A stretch of DNA of 58,503 nucleotides from Alloprevotella sp. GTDB taxonomy: Bacteria > Bacteroidota > Bacteroidia > Bacteroidales > Bacteroidaceae. The stretch covers positions 1 to 58,503 of the forward strand of contig JAFUZP010000042.1 of assembly GCA_017476545.1 (NCBI GenBank), read 5' to 3'. Below the pieces are notes generated by a model. The model was not told where the DNA came from, made no database searches, and was given only the letters and a program-made list of their open reading frames with translations. The position numbers were made by a program, and so were the translations under genes. This document shows, piece after piece, positions 27,340-36,587 of the stretch. Every line of letters starts with the position of its first letter. Positions within the stretch are counted from its first letter, which is position 1.

Positions 27340-28566
27340 ATGCGAAAGTTTTTCGCCATACTACTATTATTAACAGCCTTCTGCACCGTCCCCGTGGCGG
27401 CGCAGAAGGCTTTCAAGCCAATCCGGGCCTATCTGAAAGCAAACAATCCCGGAGAAGCTCTCAAAACCATTGAGAAAATGGCCGCCGACTCCGCTTTCGC
27501 GGCCGACCCTCGCCTGTACGATTTCGGCGTACAGGCCAATGTCGCACTCAATACTGCGCTGAACGAGAAAATTTACCTTAAGCAGAAATACGACACCCTG
27601 CAGTTCTTCAATTCCATATACGGCATCTACGATTACGCCCTGCGCTGCAACACAGTTGAGTTGCAACAGTTGGCTGAGCGCGGAACACCATTGCGGTTCG
27701 CGAATTCGCACGCCCAGTTGCTCCATAAGCATTATAAAAACCTATGCTCAGGCGGCCGTTATTTCTACCGGAAGCAGGATTATACCAAAGCACTTCACTA
27801 CCTGACAATCTGTCTAGACCTACCAAAGATGCAGGCACTGTGGGGGTCCGCAGAAATTCCTGCGGACGTAAACACGAAGAATGCCGTCCTGGCACTCCGT
27901 AGCGCGTATATGCTACATGACTACCAGACGGTTTGGAAATACGCGGACCTCGCCTTGCTGGCTGATACGGGCATCATACGTAAAAACATCATCGGGTATC
28001 TCGTCCGGACAGCACGCGCCCAAGCTGACACACTGGCCTACCTGAAATACTTACGTCTCGGGCTGGATGAAAATCCGGCCGAGCCATTCTTCTTTACAGA
28101 ACTGACTGATTACCACACAGCGCGGGGAGATTACAAAGCCTCCCTCGCTTTAGCCGATGAGATGCTCGGAAAAGATTCTCTCAATGCCCTGTTCCTCACA
28201 TCGAAAGCCCTCTCACTGATGAATCTCGGACGGCATCGTGAAGCCATCGACTGTGCCACTAAGAGCCAAGCCGTGGACTCTACAAACGCAGACACCTATT
28301 ATTATCTAGGTGCCGCCTATTACAACTTGGCAAGTGCAGTGGCATTGCCGAACAATATCAACACAAAGGCCTACAGGCAGGCTCTCACAGAGCGCCGAAA
28401 CTACTATCTCTTAGCACGCCCTCAGTTAGAAAAATACCGACAGCTACGCCCCGACGACCGCCAACGCTGGGTTCCGCTTCTCTACACCATCTATCTTGCT
28501 TTGAACCAAGGGGACAAATTCGCGGAAATGGAGCGCCTGATGGACGAAATAGCGGCCTCCAACTGA
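27340..28566 (+). CDS. Exported TPR protein
   Basis: 408 aa from ATG 27340; an in-frame TTG three bases earlier is less likely. A clear signal peptide (MRKFFAILLLLTAFCTVPVAAQ) precedes helical repeats such as YKASLALADEMLGKDSLNALF and HREAIDCATKSQAVDSTNADTY, read here as TPRs. The order and layout resemble the gene just before it, so the two may have arisen by an old duplication. The spacing of 4 bases suggests translational coupling. Function unknown; probably periplasmic. Confidence 0.78.
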   Translation: MRKFFAILLLLTAFCTVPVAAQKAFKPIRAYLKANNPGEALKTIEKMAADSAFAADPRLYDFGVQANVALNTALNEKIYLKQKYDTLQFFNSIYGIYDYALRCNTVELQQLAERGTPLRFANSHAQLLHKHYKNLCSGGRYFYRKQDYTKALHYLTICLDLPKMQALWGSAEIPADVNTKNAVLALRSAYMLHDYQTVWKYADLALLADTGIIRKNIIGYLVRTARAQADTLAYLKYLRLGLDENPAEPFFFTELTDYHTARGDYKASLALADEMLGKDSLNALFLTSKALSLMNLGRHREAIDCATKSQAVDSTNADTYYYLGAAYYNLASAVALPNNINTKAYRQALTERRNYYLLARPQLEKYRQLRPDDRQRWVPLLYTIYLALNQGDKFAEMERLMDEIAASN

Positions 28567-28611
28567 CAGACCGCACCACACAATCATTAATATCATAATA
28601 GGTATAGAACC

Positions 28612-30681
28612 ATGACACTGCATACCAACCCATTTTTCGCACCCTACGACACACCGCACCAGACCTTCCCCTTCGACCGCTGCACCGTTGCCGACATTGA
28701 AGAGGCACTGAACGAAGGGATGCAACGGGAGTTGGAGGAAGTGCAACGTATCGCCGAAGCGGAAGTGCCGCCCACATTCAAGAACACTATCGCCGCCTTG
28801 GATTCTTCTGGCGCGTTACTCCACCATGCAGAAACCGTCCTTGGTAATCTCACGTCCGCAGAGACTACGCCCGAGTTGGATGCCCTTGAGGAAAAGTTTG
28901 CGCCGCTTCTGTCCGAACACGCTTCACGCATCATGCACAACAAGCCCCTTTTCGCCCGTGTCAAGGCGGTCTATGATGCTGCGGAATCGGCGGCCAGCGA
29001 CTACACAGTGGAAGAAAAAATGCTGTTGGAGCAGACCTATGAAGCCTTTGAACGTGCTGGAGCCACACTTTCCGATGCGGATAAGGAACGCTTTGAAGCC
29101 ATCAGTAAGGAATTGTCCATACTCACCGTGAGTTTTTCCCAGAACCGGCTGAAAGAGACCAATGCCTTCCGGCTCCACCTCACCAGCGAGGAAGAACTCG
29201 CCGGCCTGCCCGCCACACAACGGGAGCAGGCGGAAGTAGCCGCCAAGGAGGCTGGTATGGAGGGCTGGATCGTCACGCTAAAAGGTCCTAGCTATGCACC
29301 CTTCATGACTTACGCCGACAACCGCGAACTCCGCCGCCGCCTCTACATGGCTTATAACACCATTTGTACGCACGAGAACGACGCGGATAATTTCGACATT
29401 GTCCGCCAGATTGTCAATAAGCGGCAGGAGTTAGCCCAGCTTTTGGGGTACGCCACCTTCGCCGACTACGCCCTCAAACGCCGCATGGCCCAGGCACCAG
29501 CCAACGTTCTCCGCCTGCTTGACAGGCTCATTGCCGACTATCGCGAACCAGCCCTACAGGAGCTGGAAGCCGTCAGCACGGTAGCCCGCCGCTCCCAAGG
29601 CCAGGATTTCAGCCTTGAACCCTGGGACTTCAGCTACTATAGCCATAAGCTACAGTTGGAGCGCTACGAGATAGACGGCGAAATGCTCCGCCCTTTTTTG
29701 GAACTCTCACGTGTAAAGCAAGGCGTATTTGGCCTAGCCACGCGCCTTTACGGTATCAGTTTCCGCCGCGAACCGACCATCCCCGTGTACCATCCCGATG
29801 TAGAAGCATACGAAGTCCTTGATGCCGACGGCTCGTTCCTCGCGGTACTCTATTGCGACTTCCACCCGCGCACGGGGAAACAGAACGGTGCATGGATGAC
29901 AAACTACAAGGAACAATGGACTGAAGCGGACGGAACGGACTCCCGCCCCCACGTAGCGGTAGTCATGAACCTCTCTAAGCCCACCGCTACCACCCCCGCT
30001 CTGCTGACACTAGGTGAGGTCAGCACGTTCCTCCACGAGTTTGGCCATGCACTGCACGGCATGTTCGCACGGACGAAGTACCGCTCCCTCAGCGGCACAA
30101 ACGTCTATTGGGACTTCGTGGAGCTCCCCTCACAGTTCATGGAGAACTACGCCGTTGAGAAGGAATTCCTGCGTACATTCGCCGTTCACTATGAGACAGG
30201 CGAACCGTTGCCTGCGGCCTACATCGAGCGCATCATCGCCAGCCGGAACTTCAACGCGGCTTACGCCTGCATGAGACAGGTTAGCTTCGGCCTGCTTGAT
30301 ATGGCATACTATAATCGCCGCACGCCCCTGACGGAGGACATCCGCACTTTCGAGGCCGAGGCGTGGAGTCGTGCCCAACTCCTACCGCCCCCGCCCGAAG
30401 CCTGCATGTCAGTACAGTTCAGCCATATCATGGCCGGAGGCTACGCGGCCGGCTACTACAGCTACAAATGGGCCGAGGTACTAGATGCCGATGCTTTCTC
30501 GCTGTTTAAGGAGCTCGGCATTTTCAACCGTGAGGCTGCATCCCGTTTCCGGGACAACATCCTTTCGCGCGGTGGTACCGAGCATCCTGCAGAACTCTAC
30601 CGCCGCTTCCGGGGGCGCGACCCACAGGTGCGCGCATTGCTTGAGCGCGATGGGCTTTGCACTACCGCTACAGAAAAATGA
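28612..30681 (+). CDS. dcp: M3-family metallopeptidase (peptidyl-dipeptidase Dcp-like)
   Basis: 689 aa zinc peptidase with the HExxH site in STFLHEFGHALHGMF (His about 475 and 479, Glu about 476). The N-terminal helical half and the C-terminal PPPPEACMSVQFSHIMAGGYAAGYYSYKWAEVLD region are typical of Dcp/oligopeptidase A. No signal peptide, so it is cytoplasmic and degrades peptides. It is separated from the TPR gene by 45 bases and from the deaminase gene by 14. Confidence 0.92.
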   Translation: MTLHTNPFFAPYDTPHQTFPFDRCTVADIEEALNEGMQRELEEVQRIAEAEVPPTFKNTIAALDSSGALLHHAETVLGNLTSAETTPELDALEEKFAPLLSEHASRIMHNKPLFARVKAVYDAAESAASDYTVEEKMLLEQTYEAFERAGATLSDADKERFEAISKELSILTVSFSQNRLKETNAFRLHLTSEEELAGLPATQREQAEVAAKEAGMEGWIVTLKGPSYAPFMTYADNRELRRRLYMAYNTICTHENDADNFDIVRQIVNKRQELAQLLGYATFADYALKRRMAQAPANVLRLLDRLIADYREPALQELEAVSTVARRSQGQDFSLEPWDFSYYSHKLQLERYEIDGEMLRPFLELSRVKQGVFGLATRLYGISFRREPTIPVYHPDVEAYEVLDADGSFLAVLYCDFHPRTGKQNGAWMTNYKEQWTEADGTDSRPHVAVVMNLSKPTATTPALLTLGEVSTFLHEFGHALHGMFARTKYRSLSGTNVYWDFVELPSQFMENYAVEKEFLRTFAVHYETGEPLPAAYIERIIASRNFNAAYACMRQVSFGLLDMAYYNRRTPLTEDIRTFEAEAWSRAQLLPPPPEACMSVQFSHIMAGGYAAGYYSYKWAEVLDADAFSLFKELGIFNREAASRFRDNILSRGGTEHPAELYRRFRGRDPQVRALLERDGLCTTATEK

Positions 30682-30695
30682 CAATATAATCGTAT

Positions 30696-31157
30696 ATGAA
30701 CGGAAAAAAGAAAGAGCTAGACAGCCGTTACCTGCGCATGGCCGCCATCTGGGCGGAGAACTCCTATTGCCGCCGACGGCAGGTAGGTGCGCTCATCGTG
30801 AAGGATAAGATGATTATCAGCGACGGCTACAACGGCACGCCCGCAGGTTTTGAAAATGTCTGCGAAGATGAGCTGGGACTGACAAAGGCTTACGTCCTCC
30901 ATGCCGAGGCCAACGCGATAACCAAGATTGCCCGCTCAGGAAATAACAGCGATGGTTCCACACTCTACGTCACCGACTCACCCTGTATCGAGTGTGCCAA
31001 ACTCATCATCCAGTCCGGCATACGCCGCGTCGTGTATGCCCGGCAATACCGCCTCACAGAAGGCATAGAGCTCTTGCAGCGTGCAGGTATAGAGACCGCC
31101 TACCTGCCCCTCGGCGAAAACACCGATGAATCCGACACACATACTCCTACCCTATGA
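30696..31157 (+). CDS. dCMP deaminase (ComEB-like)
   Basis: 153 aa zinc deaminase. The zinc motif pair is visible: HAEANAITKIARSG (His and catalytic Glu) and TDSPCIECAKLIIQSG (two Cys). RRRQVGALIVKDKMIISDGYNGTPAG is the nucleotide-binding region. It makes dUMP from dCMP for thymidylate synthesis. Its stop overlaps the S41 protease start by 4 bases (ATGA), a sign of coupled translation. Confidence 0.93.
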   Translation: MNGKKKELDSRYLRMAAIWAENSYCRRRQVGALIVKDKMIISDGYNGTPAGFENVCEDELGLTKAYVLHAEANAITKIARSGNNSDGSTLYVTDSPCIECAKLIIQSGIRRVVYARQYRLTEGIELLQRAGIETAYLPLGENTDESDTHTPTL

Positions 31158-32995
31158 CAAACGACAGCGGACAACAGCCAGCCCAACAGCGCGACGTAAC
31201 ACCGCGACGCAACCCCTTCGTGCCCATTCTTGTAGCAGCGGGAGTGGTGCTGGGCATACTCATGGGCAGCTTCTTCGCCTCCCATTTCTCGGGCAACCGC
31301 CTGAGCATCATCAATACCTCTAGCAATAAGATTAACGACCTCTTCCATCTCATTGACGATGAGTACGTGGACTCCGTAAACGTCCCCGAATTAGTGGAAA
31401 AGTCCATGCCGCAAATTCTGAAGCAACTCGACCCCCACTCCATCTACATCAGTGCGAAGGACGTGGACAACACCATGAAAGATTTGCGTGGCAGCTTCTC
31501 GGGCATCGGCGTGCAGTTCACTATTTACAACGACACCGTGCGTATCATCCGCATCATCAAGGGTGGCCCCTCCGAAAGTGTCGGCCTGCGTGCCGGCGAC
31601 CGCATTGTCCGCGTGGATGGCAAGCCCTTCACGGGGTCTGCCATCACGAACGATGAGGTGCTGGCCCGGCTGAAAGGACCGTCGGACTCACGCGTAAAAC
31701 TTGACATACTCCGCCCCGGGCAGACCAACCCCATCACCTTTGACATCGTACGCGGCACGGTACCAGTCAAGAGCATTACGGCAGCCGCACTTATCGCCGA
31801 CAGCGTGGGGTATATCCGTATCAACTCTTTCGGCGAGACCACCTATCCCGAGTTCCTTGCCGCCCTGGCCAAGCTCGGACAGCACGGCTTCAGCAGCCTC
31901 GTCCTTGACTTACGCGGCAACCTGGGTGGCTATATGGAGCCCGCCGTACAGATAGCTAACGAATTTCTGCCCAAGAACCGCCTCATCGTCTATACCGAAG
32001 GGCGGCGTTCACCCCGGCAGGAGTACCGCAGCGACGGGCGCGGCACGTTCCAGACGCTCCCTCTCGTTGTCCTCATTGACGAGACATCCGCTTCTTCCAG
32101 CGAGATTCTCAGCGGTGCCATACAGGATAACGACCGGGGAACTATCGTCGGACGGCGCAGCTTCGGCAAGGGGTTGGTGCAGGTGCCCATCCAGTTCGAC
32201 GACGGCTCCATGTTGCGGCTCACAAAGTCGCGCTATTACACGCCCTCGGGACGCTGCGTGCAGAAACCCTACGCTCCTGGGCAGGAGGATGAGTACGAGG
32301 CCGACCTCATGCTGCGGGCCGTACGCGGCGAGTACCAGCACGCCGACAGCATCAAGACGGCGGGACAGCAGGAATACACCACCCTCCTCGGGCGCATCGT
32401 GTACGGCGGTGGCGGCATCATCCCAGACGTGTTCATCCCCGATGATACCACCAATCTCACTTCCTACTTCAAGGAGGCCTACGTGAAGGGCCTCATATTC
32501 CAGTATGCCTACGTCTTCACGGACCAGCACCGCGAGCGTCTCGCAAAACTGCGTAACGCGGACGAAATCATCCGCTACCTCAGTGAGCAGAACCTGCCCG
32601 AGCTGTTCGCCACCTTCGCCGAACAGGAAGGCGGGCTTCGCCGCCGTAACCTCCTGCTGCAACGCTCCGCCAGCCTCTTCCGGCGGTACATCACGTCCAA
32701 CGTATTGGACGATGTGCTGGACACAGAGGCTGCCCTGCTCTATACCGGCAAGACCGACCCCTCCGTCCAGGCCGCCGTCGGCATCCTGCGCAGCGGGACA
32801 TCCTTCCCCAAAGCCCCCGAACAGACCGACGAATCCCGCCGCGCCGCGCAGCTGTCCCCCTTCTGGAAAGAAATCCTTCTGCAAGGGCGGCGCACGGCAG
32901 CCCTGCTCTACGCGCCACTACTACGCAGTATATCCCCGTTGGCCACCGGCGGGGAACACCGCAGAGCCATGCCACAGAAAACTATCGCCCTGTGA
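31154..32995 (+). CDS. S41 C-terminal processing protease
   Basis: 613 aa. One N-terminal membrane anchor (FVPILVAAGVVLGILMGSFF) holds the rest in the periplasm. A PDZ domain (about 100-190, FSGIGVQFTIYNDTVRI) leads into the S41 serine protease core, with the catalytic Ser in IDETSASSSEILSGA (about 312) and Lys in GRRSFGKGLVQ (about 339). A helical C-terminal tail of about 150 residues follows. This family trims periplasmic or exported proteins. The dCMP deaminase and the cyclo-ligase overlap it at both ends. Confidence 0.93.
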   Translation: MTNDSGQQPAQQRDVTPRRNPFVPILVAAGVVLGILMGSFFASHFSGNRLSIINTSSNKINDLFHLIDDEYVDSVNVPELVEKSMPQILKQLDPHSIYISAKDVDNTMKDLRGSFSGIGVQFTIYNDTVRIIRIIKGGPSESVGLRAGDRIVRVDGKPFTGSAITNDEVLARLKGPSDSRVKLDILRPGQTNPITFDIVRGTVPVKSITAAALIADSVGYIRINSFGETTYPEFLAALAKLGQHGFSSLVLDLRGNLGGYMEPAVQIANEFLPKNRLIVYTEGRRSPRQEYRSDGRGTFQTLPLVVLIDETSASSSEILSGAIQDNDRGTIVGRRSFGKGLVQVPIQFDDGSMLRLTKSRYYTPSGRCVQKPYAPGQEDEYEADLMLRAVRGEYQHADSIKTAGQQEYTTLLGRIVYGGGGIIPDVFIPDDTTNLTSYFKEAYVKGLIFQYAYVFTDQHRERLAKLRNADEIIRYLSEQNLPELFATFAEQEGGLRRRNLLLQRSASLFRRYITSNVLDDVLDTEAALLYTGKTDPSVQAAVGILRSGTSFPKAPEQTDESRRAAQLSPFWKEILLQGRRTAALLYAPLLRSISPLATGGEHRRAMPQKTIAL

Positions 32996-33561
32996 TTCCT
33001 ACGAAGACGATGCTCCGCGCCCACGTGCGCCAGCTCCGCAACGCGCTTACTGCTGACGAACTCTGCCTGATGTCCGCCCGCCTCGCCGCCCGCTTGGAGG
33101 AACACCCGCGCTTCCGCGAGGCCGGCACCGTCCTTCTCTACCATTCCCTGCCCGATGAGCCCGGGACGCACGACCTCCTCGCCCGCTGGGCGGACAGGAA
33201 GACGCTGCTCCTGCCCGTTGTCCGGGGCGAGGCGATGGAACTGCACCGCTACAGCGGCCCCGACTGCCTGCGGCCCGGAGCCTTCGGCATCAGCGAGCCG
33301 CAGGGCGAACCCTTCACGGACTTCTCCGCCATCCGCTTAGCCATCGTCCCCGGCGTAGCTTTTGACCACGCCGGACACCGCCTCGGACGGGGGCGCGGCT
33401 ACTACGACCGCTTCTTCACCGCCCACCCGCTCCCCGCTGCATGGCGCATGGGTTATTGTTTCCCTTTCCAGCTGGTGCCCGCCGTACCCGCCGATCCCCA
33501 CGACCGCCCCGTGCATGAAGTACTGACCCTTTCCCTGCCTATGCGGAAAGGCGAGGTATAG
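32992..33561 (+). CDS. 5-formyltetrahydrofolate cyclo-ligase
   Basis: 189 aa from GTG 32992, which overlaps the preceding stop; ATG 33010 is an alternative start. It ends with family motifs: PGVAFDHAGHRLGRGRGYYD (ATP- and folate-binding) and, earlier, TVLLYHSLPDEPGT. It converts 5-formyl-THF to 5,10-methenyl-THF with ATP. It is the last gene of the gyrA run. Confidence 0.93.
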   Translation: MIPTKTMLRAHVRQLRNALTADELCLMSARLAARLEEHPRFREAGTVLLYHSLPDEPGTHDLLARWADRKTLLLPVVRGEAMELHRYSGPDCLRPGAFGISEPQGEPFTDFSAIRLAIVPGVAFDHAGHRLGRGRGYYDRFFTAHPLPAAWRMGYCFPFQLVPAVPADPHDRPVHEVLTLSLPMRKGEV

Positions 33562-33716
33562 ACCGCTACCCCGACATTCAAACAAAACAAACCGAGAGGG
33601 TACCTATTGCTTCCTCCCGAACAATAATATTCCCCGGAGGGATACGGAGAAGTGATCCTATGGGCAAAATCGTACCCCCACGGGGACAGCCCCCGGCCCC
33701 GAGAAGGCAGAAAGAA

Positions 33717-33804
33717 CTAACTCTACGGTTACGGAAAACCAACCCTATGGGTACGAAGAATTAACCCTGCGGTTAGTTTTCCGTAACCGCAGGGTTAAAA
33801 TTTC
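33717..33804 (+). repeat. 22-bp palindromic repeat array D (4 units)
   Basis: Units start at 33717, 33739, 33761 and 33783, exactly 22 bp apart: CTAACTCTACGGTTACGG, CCAACCCTATGGGTACG, TTAACCCTGCGGTTAGTT and GTAACCGCAGGGTTAAAA. Possible degenerate units extend upstream to about 33673 (ACCCCCACGGGG). It lies in the 351-base gap between two convergent genes. I see no other strong hairpin in this gap. Confidence 0.82.
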
Positions 33805-33912
33805 TGTCCGCACCGGAATCTCCGCCGCGTACAAGCACTCCGGCTTGACAAATTGGGGGTGTGAGGGGAATACCGGGAACGGCAGGCATATATGTGGTCG
33901 GCCTGAATCGGC

Positions 33913-36276
33913 TCATTGCCGCAGGCGCGCATCCATCGCCGCAGCCGCACGCTTGCCGTCGCCCATAGCCAGAATGACGGTGGCTCCGCCGCGCACGATG
34001 TCACCACCGGCGTAGAGCATAGGAATGCTGGACTGCATGTCCTCGCCTACGGCGATAGTGCCCTTGCGACCGAGCTCCAGCCCCTCAACACTGGCAGGTA
34101 CGATGGGGTTGGGCGATACGCCTACCGCCACGATGACGAGGTCGGTCTCCACCTCCTCCACGGCTCCGGGTACGGGAACGGGGCGACGGCGTCCGCTCTC
34201 GTCCGGCTCGCCGAGTTCCATGCGTTGCAAAACGACAGCCCGAACACGGCCTTCCTCATCGGCCTCGTAGCGCAGTGGGTTATGGAGTGTCAGGAAGCGT
34301 ACACCCTCCTCGCGGGCATGGCGCACCTCCTCAAGCCGCGCGGGCATCTCGGCCTCGCTGCGGCGATAGACGATAGTGGCTGTCTCCGCACCGAGCCGCA
34401 AGGCCGTGCGCACGGAGTCCATGGCCGTATTGCCGCCGCCTACGACGATGACATGCTTGCCGAAGGGAACAGGTGTATCGGCCCGACGGTTGGACGCGTC
34501 CATCAGGTTCACCCGCGTCAAGTACTCGTTGGAGGAGAGGATGTTGATGCAGTTCTCGCCCGGAACACCCATAAAGTTGGGCAGCCCCGCACCGCTGGCA
34601 ACGAAGACTCCCGCGAAGCCCTGTTCGCGGAGTTGCTCCACGCGGAGCGTCTTACCCACGATGCAGTCCTTCACAAAGGTAACGCCACAACGCTCCAGGC
34701 TCTCAATCTCAGCATCCACGATGCGGTTCGGCAGGCGGTACTCGGGGATACCGTACTTCAGCACGCCGCCTATCTCATGCAGTGCCTCGAATACGGTGAC
34801 GCTATAGCCTCGCCGCTGCATCTCGCCGGCAAAGGAGAGGCCGGCCGGACCGCTGCCCACGACGGCCACACGCTCCCCCCCGGCATGACGGGGAGAGGGG
34901 GAGGCGGCGGGGGCGCGGTGCTCGCGCTGCCAGTCGGCGGCGAAACGTTCCAGATGGCCTATGGCGACGGACTCCCCACCCATCTTTAGGTGGATGCACT
35001 TGCTCTCGCACTGCTTCTCCTGCGGGCAGACACGCCCGCACACAGCAGGCAGGGAACTCGTCTCCTTGAGGGTGTCGGCGGCTGCATCGAAGTTATGGTT
35101 CTCTATATGCTTCACGAAGCGCGGAATATCAATACCGACAGGACAGCCCGACACGCAACCGGGATTGGCGCAGTCCAGACAACGGTGTGCCTCCTGCACG
35201 GCGGCCTCGGGGCTGAGCCCACGGTTCACTTCCTCGCGGAGCTGACCGGCGCGGTAGGCAGGCTCGAGTTCCTCCATCTTACAGCGCGGGATAGCGGAAC
35301 GCTCCTTGGGCTTCATCGCAGCGCGGAGCTCCTTGCGCCACCCGGCATCGCGGCTGCCATCGACCGCAACAGCGGGAACATCGGGCACGGCAGCGGCGGT
35401 AGCGGAGGACGGAGCGGCGGGACGGTCGGCCTCGGGCGCGGAGGGGGTCGTCCCTCCTGCGGAAAGGTAACGCTCGTATGCCTCAGCCTCCTCAGGACGG
35501 AAGGCGCGAAGACGCTGCATCATCTCATCAAAATCGACGGCATGACCATCGAATTCGGGACCATCAACGCAGACAAACTTCGTCTGCCCGCCGACTGTGA
35601 CACGACAGGCGCCGCACATACCCGTGCCGTCCACCATGATGGTGTTCAGCGACACGTCCGTCGGAACATTATACTTCTGCGTCAGGAGGCACACGAACTT
35701 CATCATGACGGCGGGACCGATGGCAAAGCACTTGTCCACACGCTCGCGCCGTATGACTTCCTCTACGCCTGCCGTGACGAGACCCTGCCGGCCATAGGAA
35801 CCATCATCGGTCATGACGATGACTTCATCGGCGGCAGCGCGCATCTCCTCCTCCAGAATAATTAACTCTCGGGAGCGTCCGGCCAGCACCGCCACAACGC
35901 GGTTACCCGCCGCACGCAGGGCCTGCACGATGGGAAGCATGGGTGCGATGCCCACACCGCCGCCGGCACAGACAACTGTGCCGAATTTGCGGATGTCCGT
36001 CGGGCGGCCAAGCGGCCCGACAACGTCCGTCACGCAGTCGCCCGGCTCCAATGCGGCCAGACGGGCTGACGACACACCGACGACTTGGACTACAAGCGTA
36101 ATGGTACCACGCTCGGTATCGGCCTCAGCAATGGTCAGTGGCATCCGCTCACCCTCCGCGCCAACGCGGACTATGACGAAATGACCGGCTCGCCGGGCAC
36201 GGGCAATTAGCGGTGCTTCTACCACCAGTTTGAACACTTTCTCGGAGAACTGCTCCTTTGCTACAATCTTATTCAT
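33913..36276 (-). CDS. Fused NfnB/NfnA-type ferredoxin:NADP oxidoreductase (PyrK-like + GltD-like)
   Basis: 787 aa from ATG 36276 (MNKIVAKEQFSEKVFK). The frame is open a further 129 codons upstream, but that part overlaps the divergent gene at 36588 and is rejected. The N-terminal half is a PyrK/DHODB-like FAD and NAD domain with a 2Fe-2S cysteine cluster near TGMCGACRVTV and FVCVDG. A Pro/Ala-rich linker joins it to a glutamate-synthase-small-subunit-like half with 4Fe-4S cysteines (CLDCANPGCVSGCPVGID; CGRVCPQEKQCESKC) and FAD and NADPH Rossmann folds (VVGSGPAGLSFAGEM; VVGGGNTAMDSV). Known relatives couple NADH, NADPH and ferredoxin (Nfn); databases also name it a DHODB/glutamate synthase fusion. 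Electron bifurcation here is inference. Confidence 0.9.
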   Translation of the reverse strand: MNKIVAKEQFSEKVFKLVVEAPLIARARRAGHFVIVRVGAEGERMPLTIAEADTERGTITLVVQVVGVSSARLAALEPGDCVTDVVGPLGRPTDIRKFGTVVCAGGGVGIAPMLPIVQALRAAGNRVVAVLAGRSRELIILEEEMRAAADEVIVMTDDGSYGRQGLVTAGVEEVIRRERVDKCFAIGPAVMMKFVCLLTQKYNVPTDVSLNTIMVDGTGMCGACRVTVGGQTKFVCVDGPEFDGHAVDFDEMMQRLRAFRPEEAEAYERYLSAGGTTPSAPEADRPAAPSSATAAAVPDVPAVAVDGSRDAGWRKELRAAMKPKERSAIPRCKMEELEPAYRAGQLREEVNRGLSPEAAVQEAHRCLDCANPGCVSGCPVGIDIPRFVKHIENHNFDAAADTLKETSSLPAVCGRVCPQEKQCESKCIHLKMGGESVAIGHLERFAADWQREHRAPAASPSPRHAGGERVAVVGSGPAGLSFAGEMQRRGYSVTVFEALHEIGGVLKYGIPEYRLPNRIVDAEIESLERCGVTFVKDCIVGKTLRVEQLREQGFAGVFVASGAGLPNFMGVPGENCINILSSNEYLTRVNLMDASNRRADTPVPFGKHVIVVGGGNTAMDSVRTALRLGAETATIVYRRSEAEMPARLEEVRHAREEGVRFLTLHNPLRYEADEEGRVRAVVLQRMELGEPDESGRRRPVPVPGAVEEVETDLVIVAVGVSPNPIVPASVEGLELGRKGTIAVGEDMQSSIPMLYAGGDIVRGGATVILAMGDGKRAAAAMDARLRQ

Positions 36277-36494
36277 GGTTGAAAGGTATAAAATCGTTAT
36301 GTAACCAGCAGCGAATTTAGTACTATCCTGCGGAAAAAAGGCGCGCCACCAGGAAAAAACCGCCTCAAGGGGAGGTCGGAAGGCCGTCTGCGGGGGAAAG
36401 AAACCTGTCGCACCGGGGGGAGAGGGTGGAAATCCGCGCGTATAATACGGCGCACGGCGGAACAGGAAGGATACCCGTGTCGGAAAAAAAGCCG

Positions 36495-36502
36495 TATATT
36501 TG
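36495..36502 (+). promoter_or_regulatory. -7 box of the gene at 36588
   Basis: TATATTTG, 85 bases before the ATG. No good -33 element. The 311-base divergent gap 36277-36587 is otherwise GC-rich and I see no repeat unit or clear minus-strand promoter in it. Confidence 0.45.
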
Positions 36503-36587
36503 TCCCAAATTTCCGGAAACGCACACAACGGATAAACTTTCCGCCTACAAATAACGTCATACCTACGAGTAATAAAAAACAACGGAC

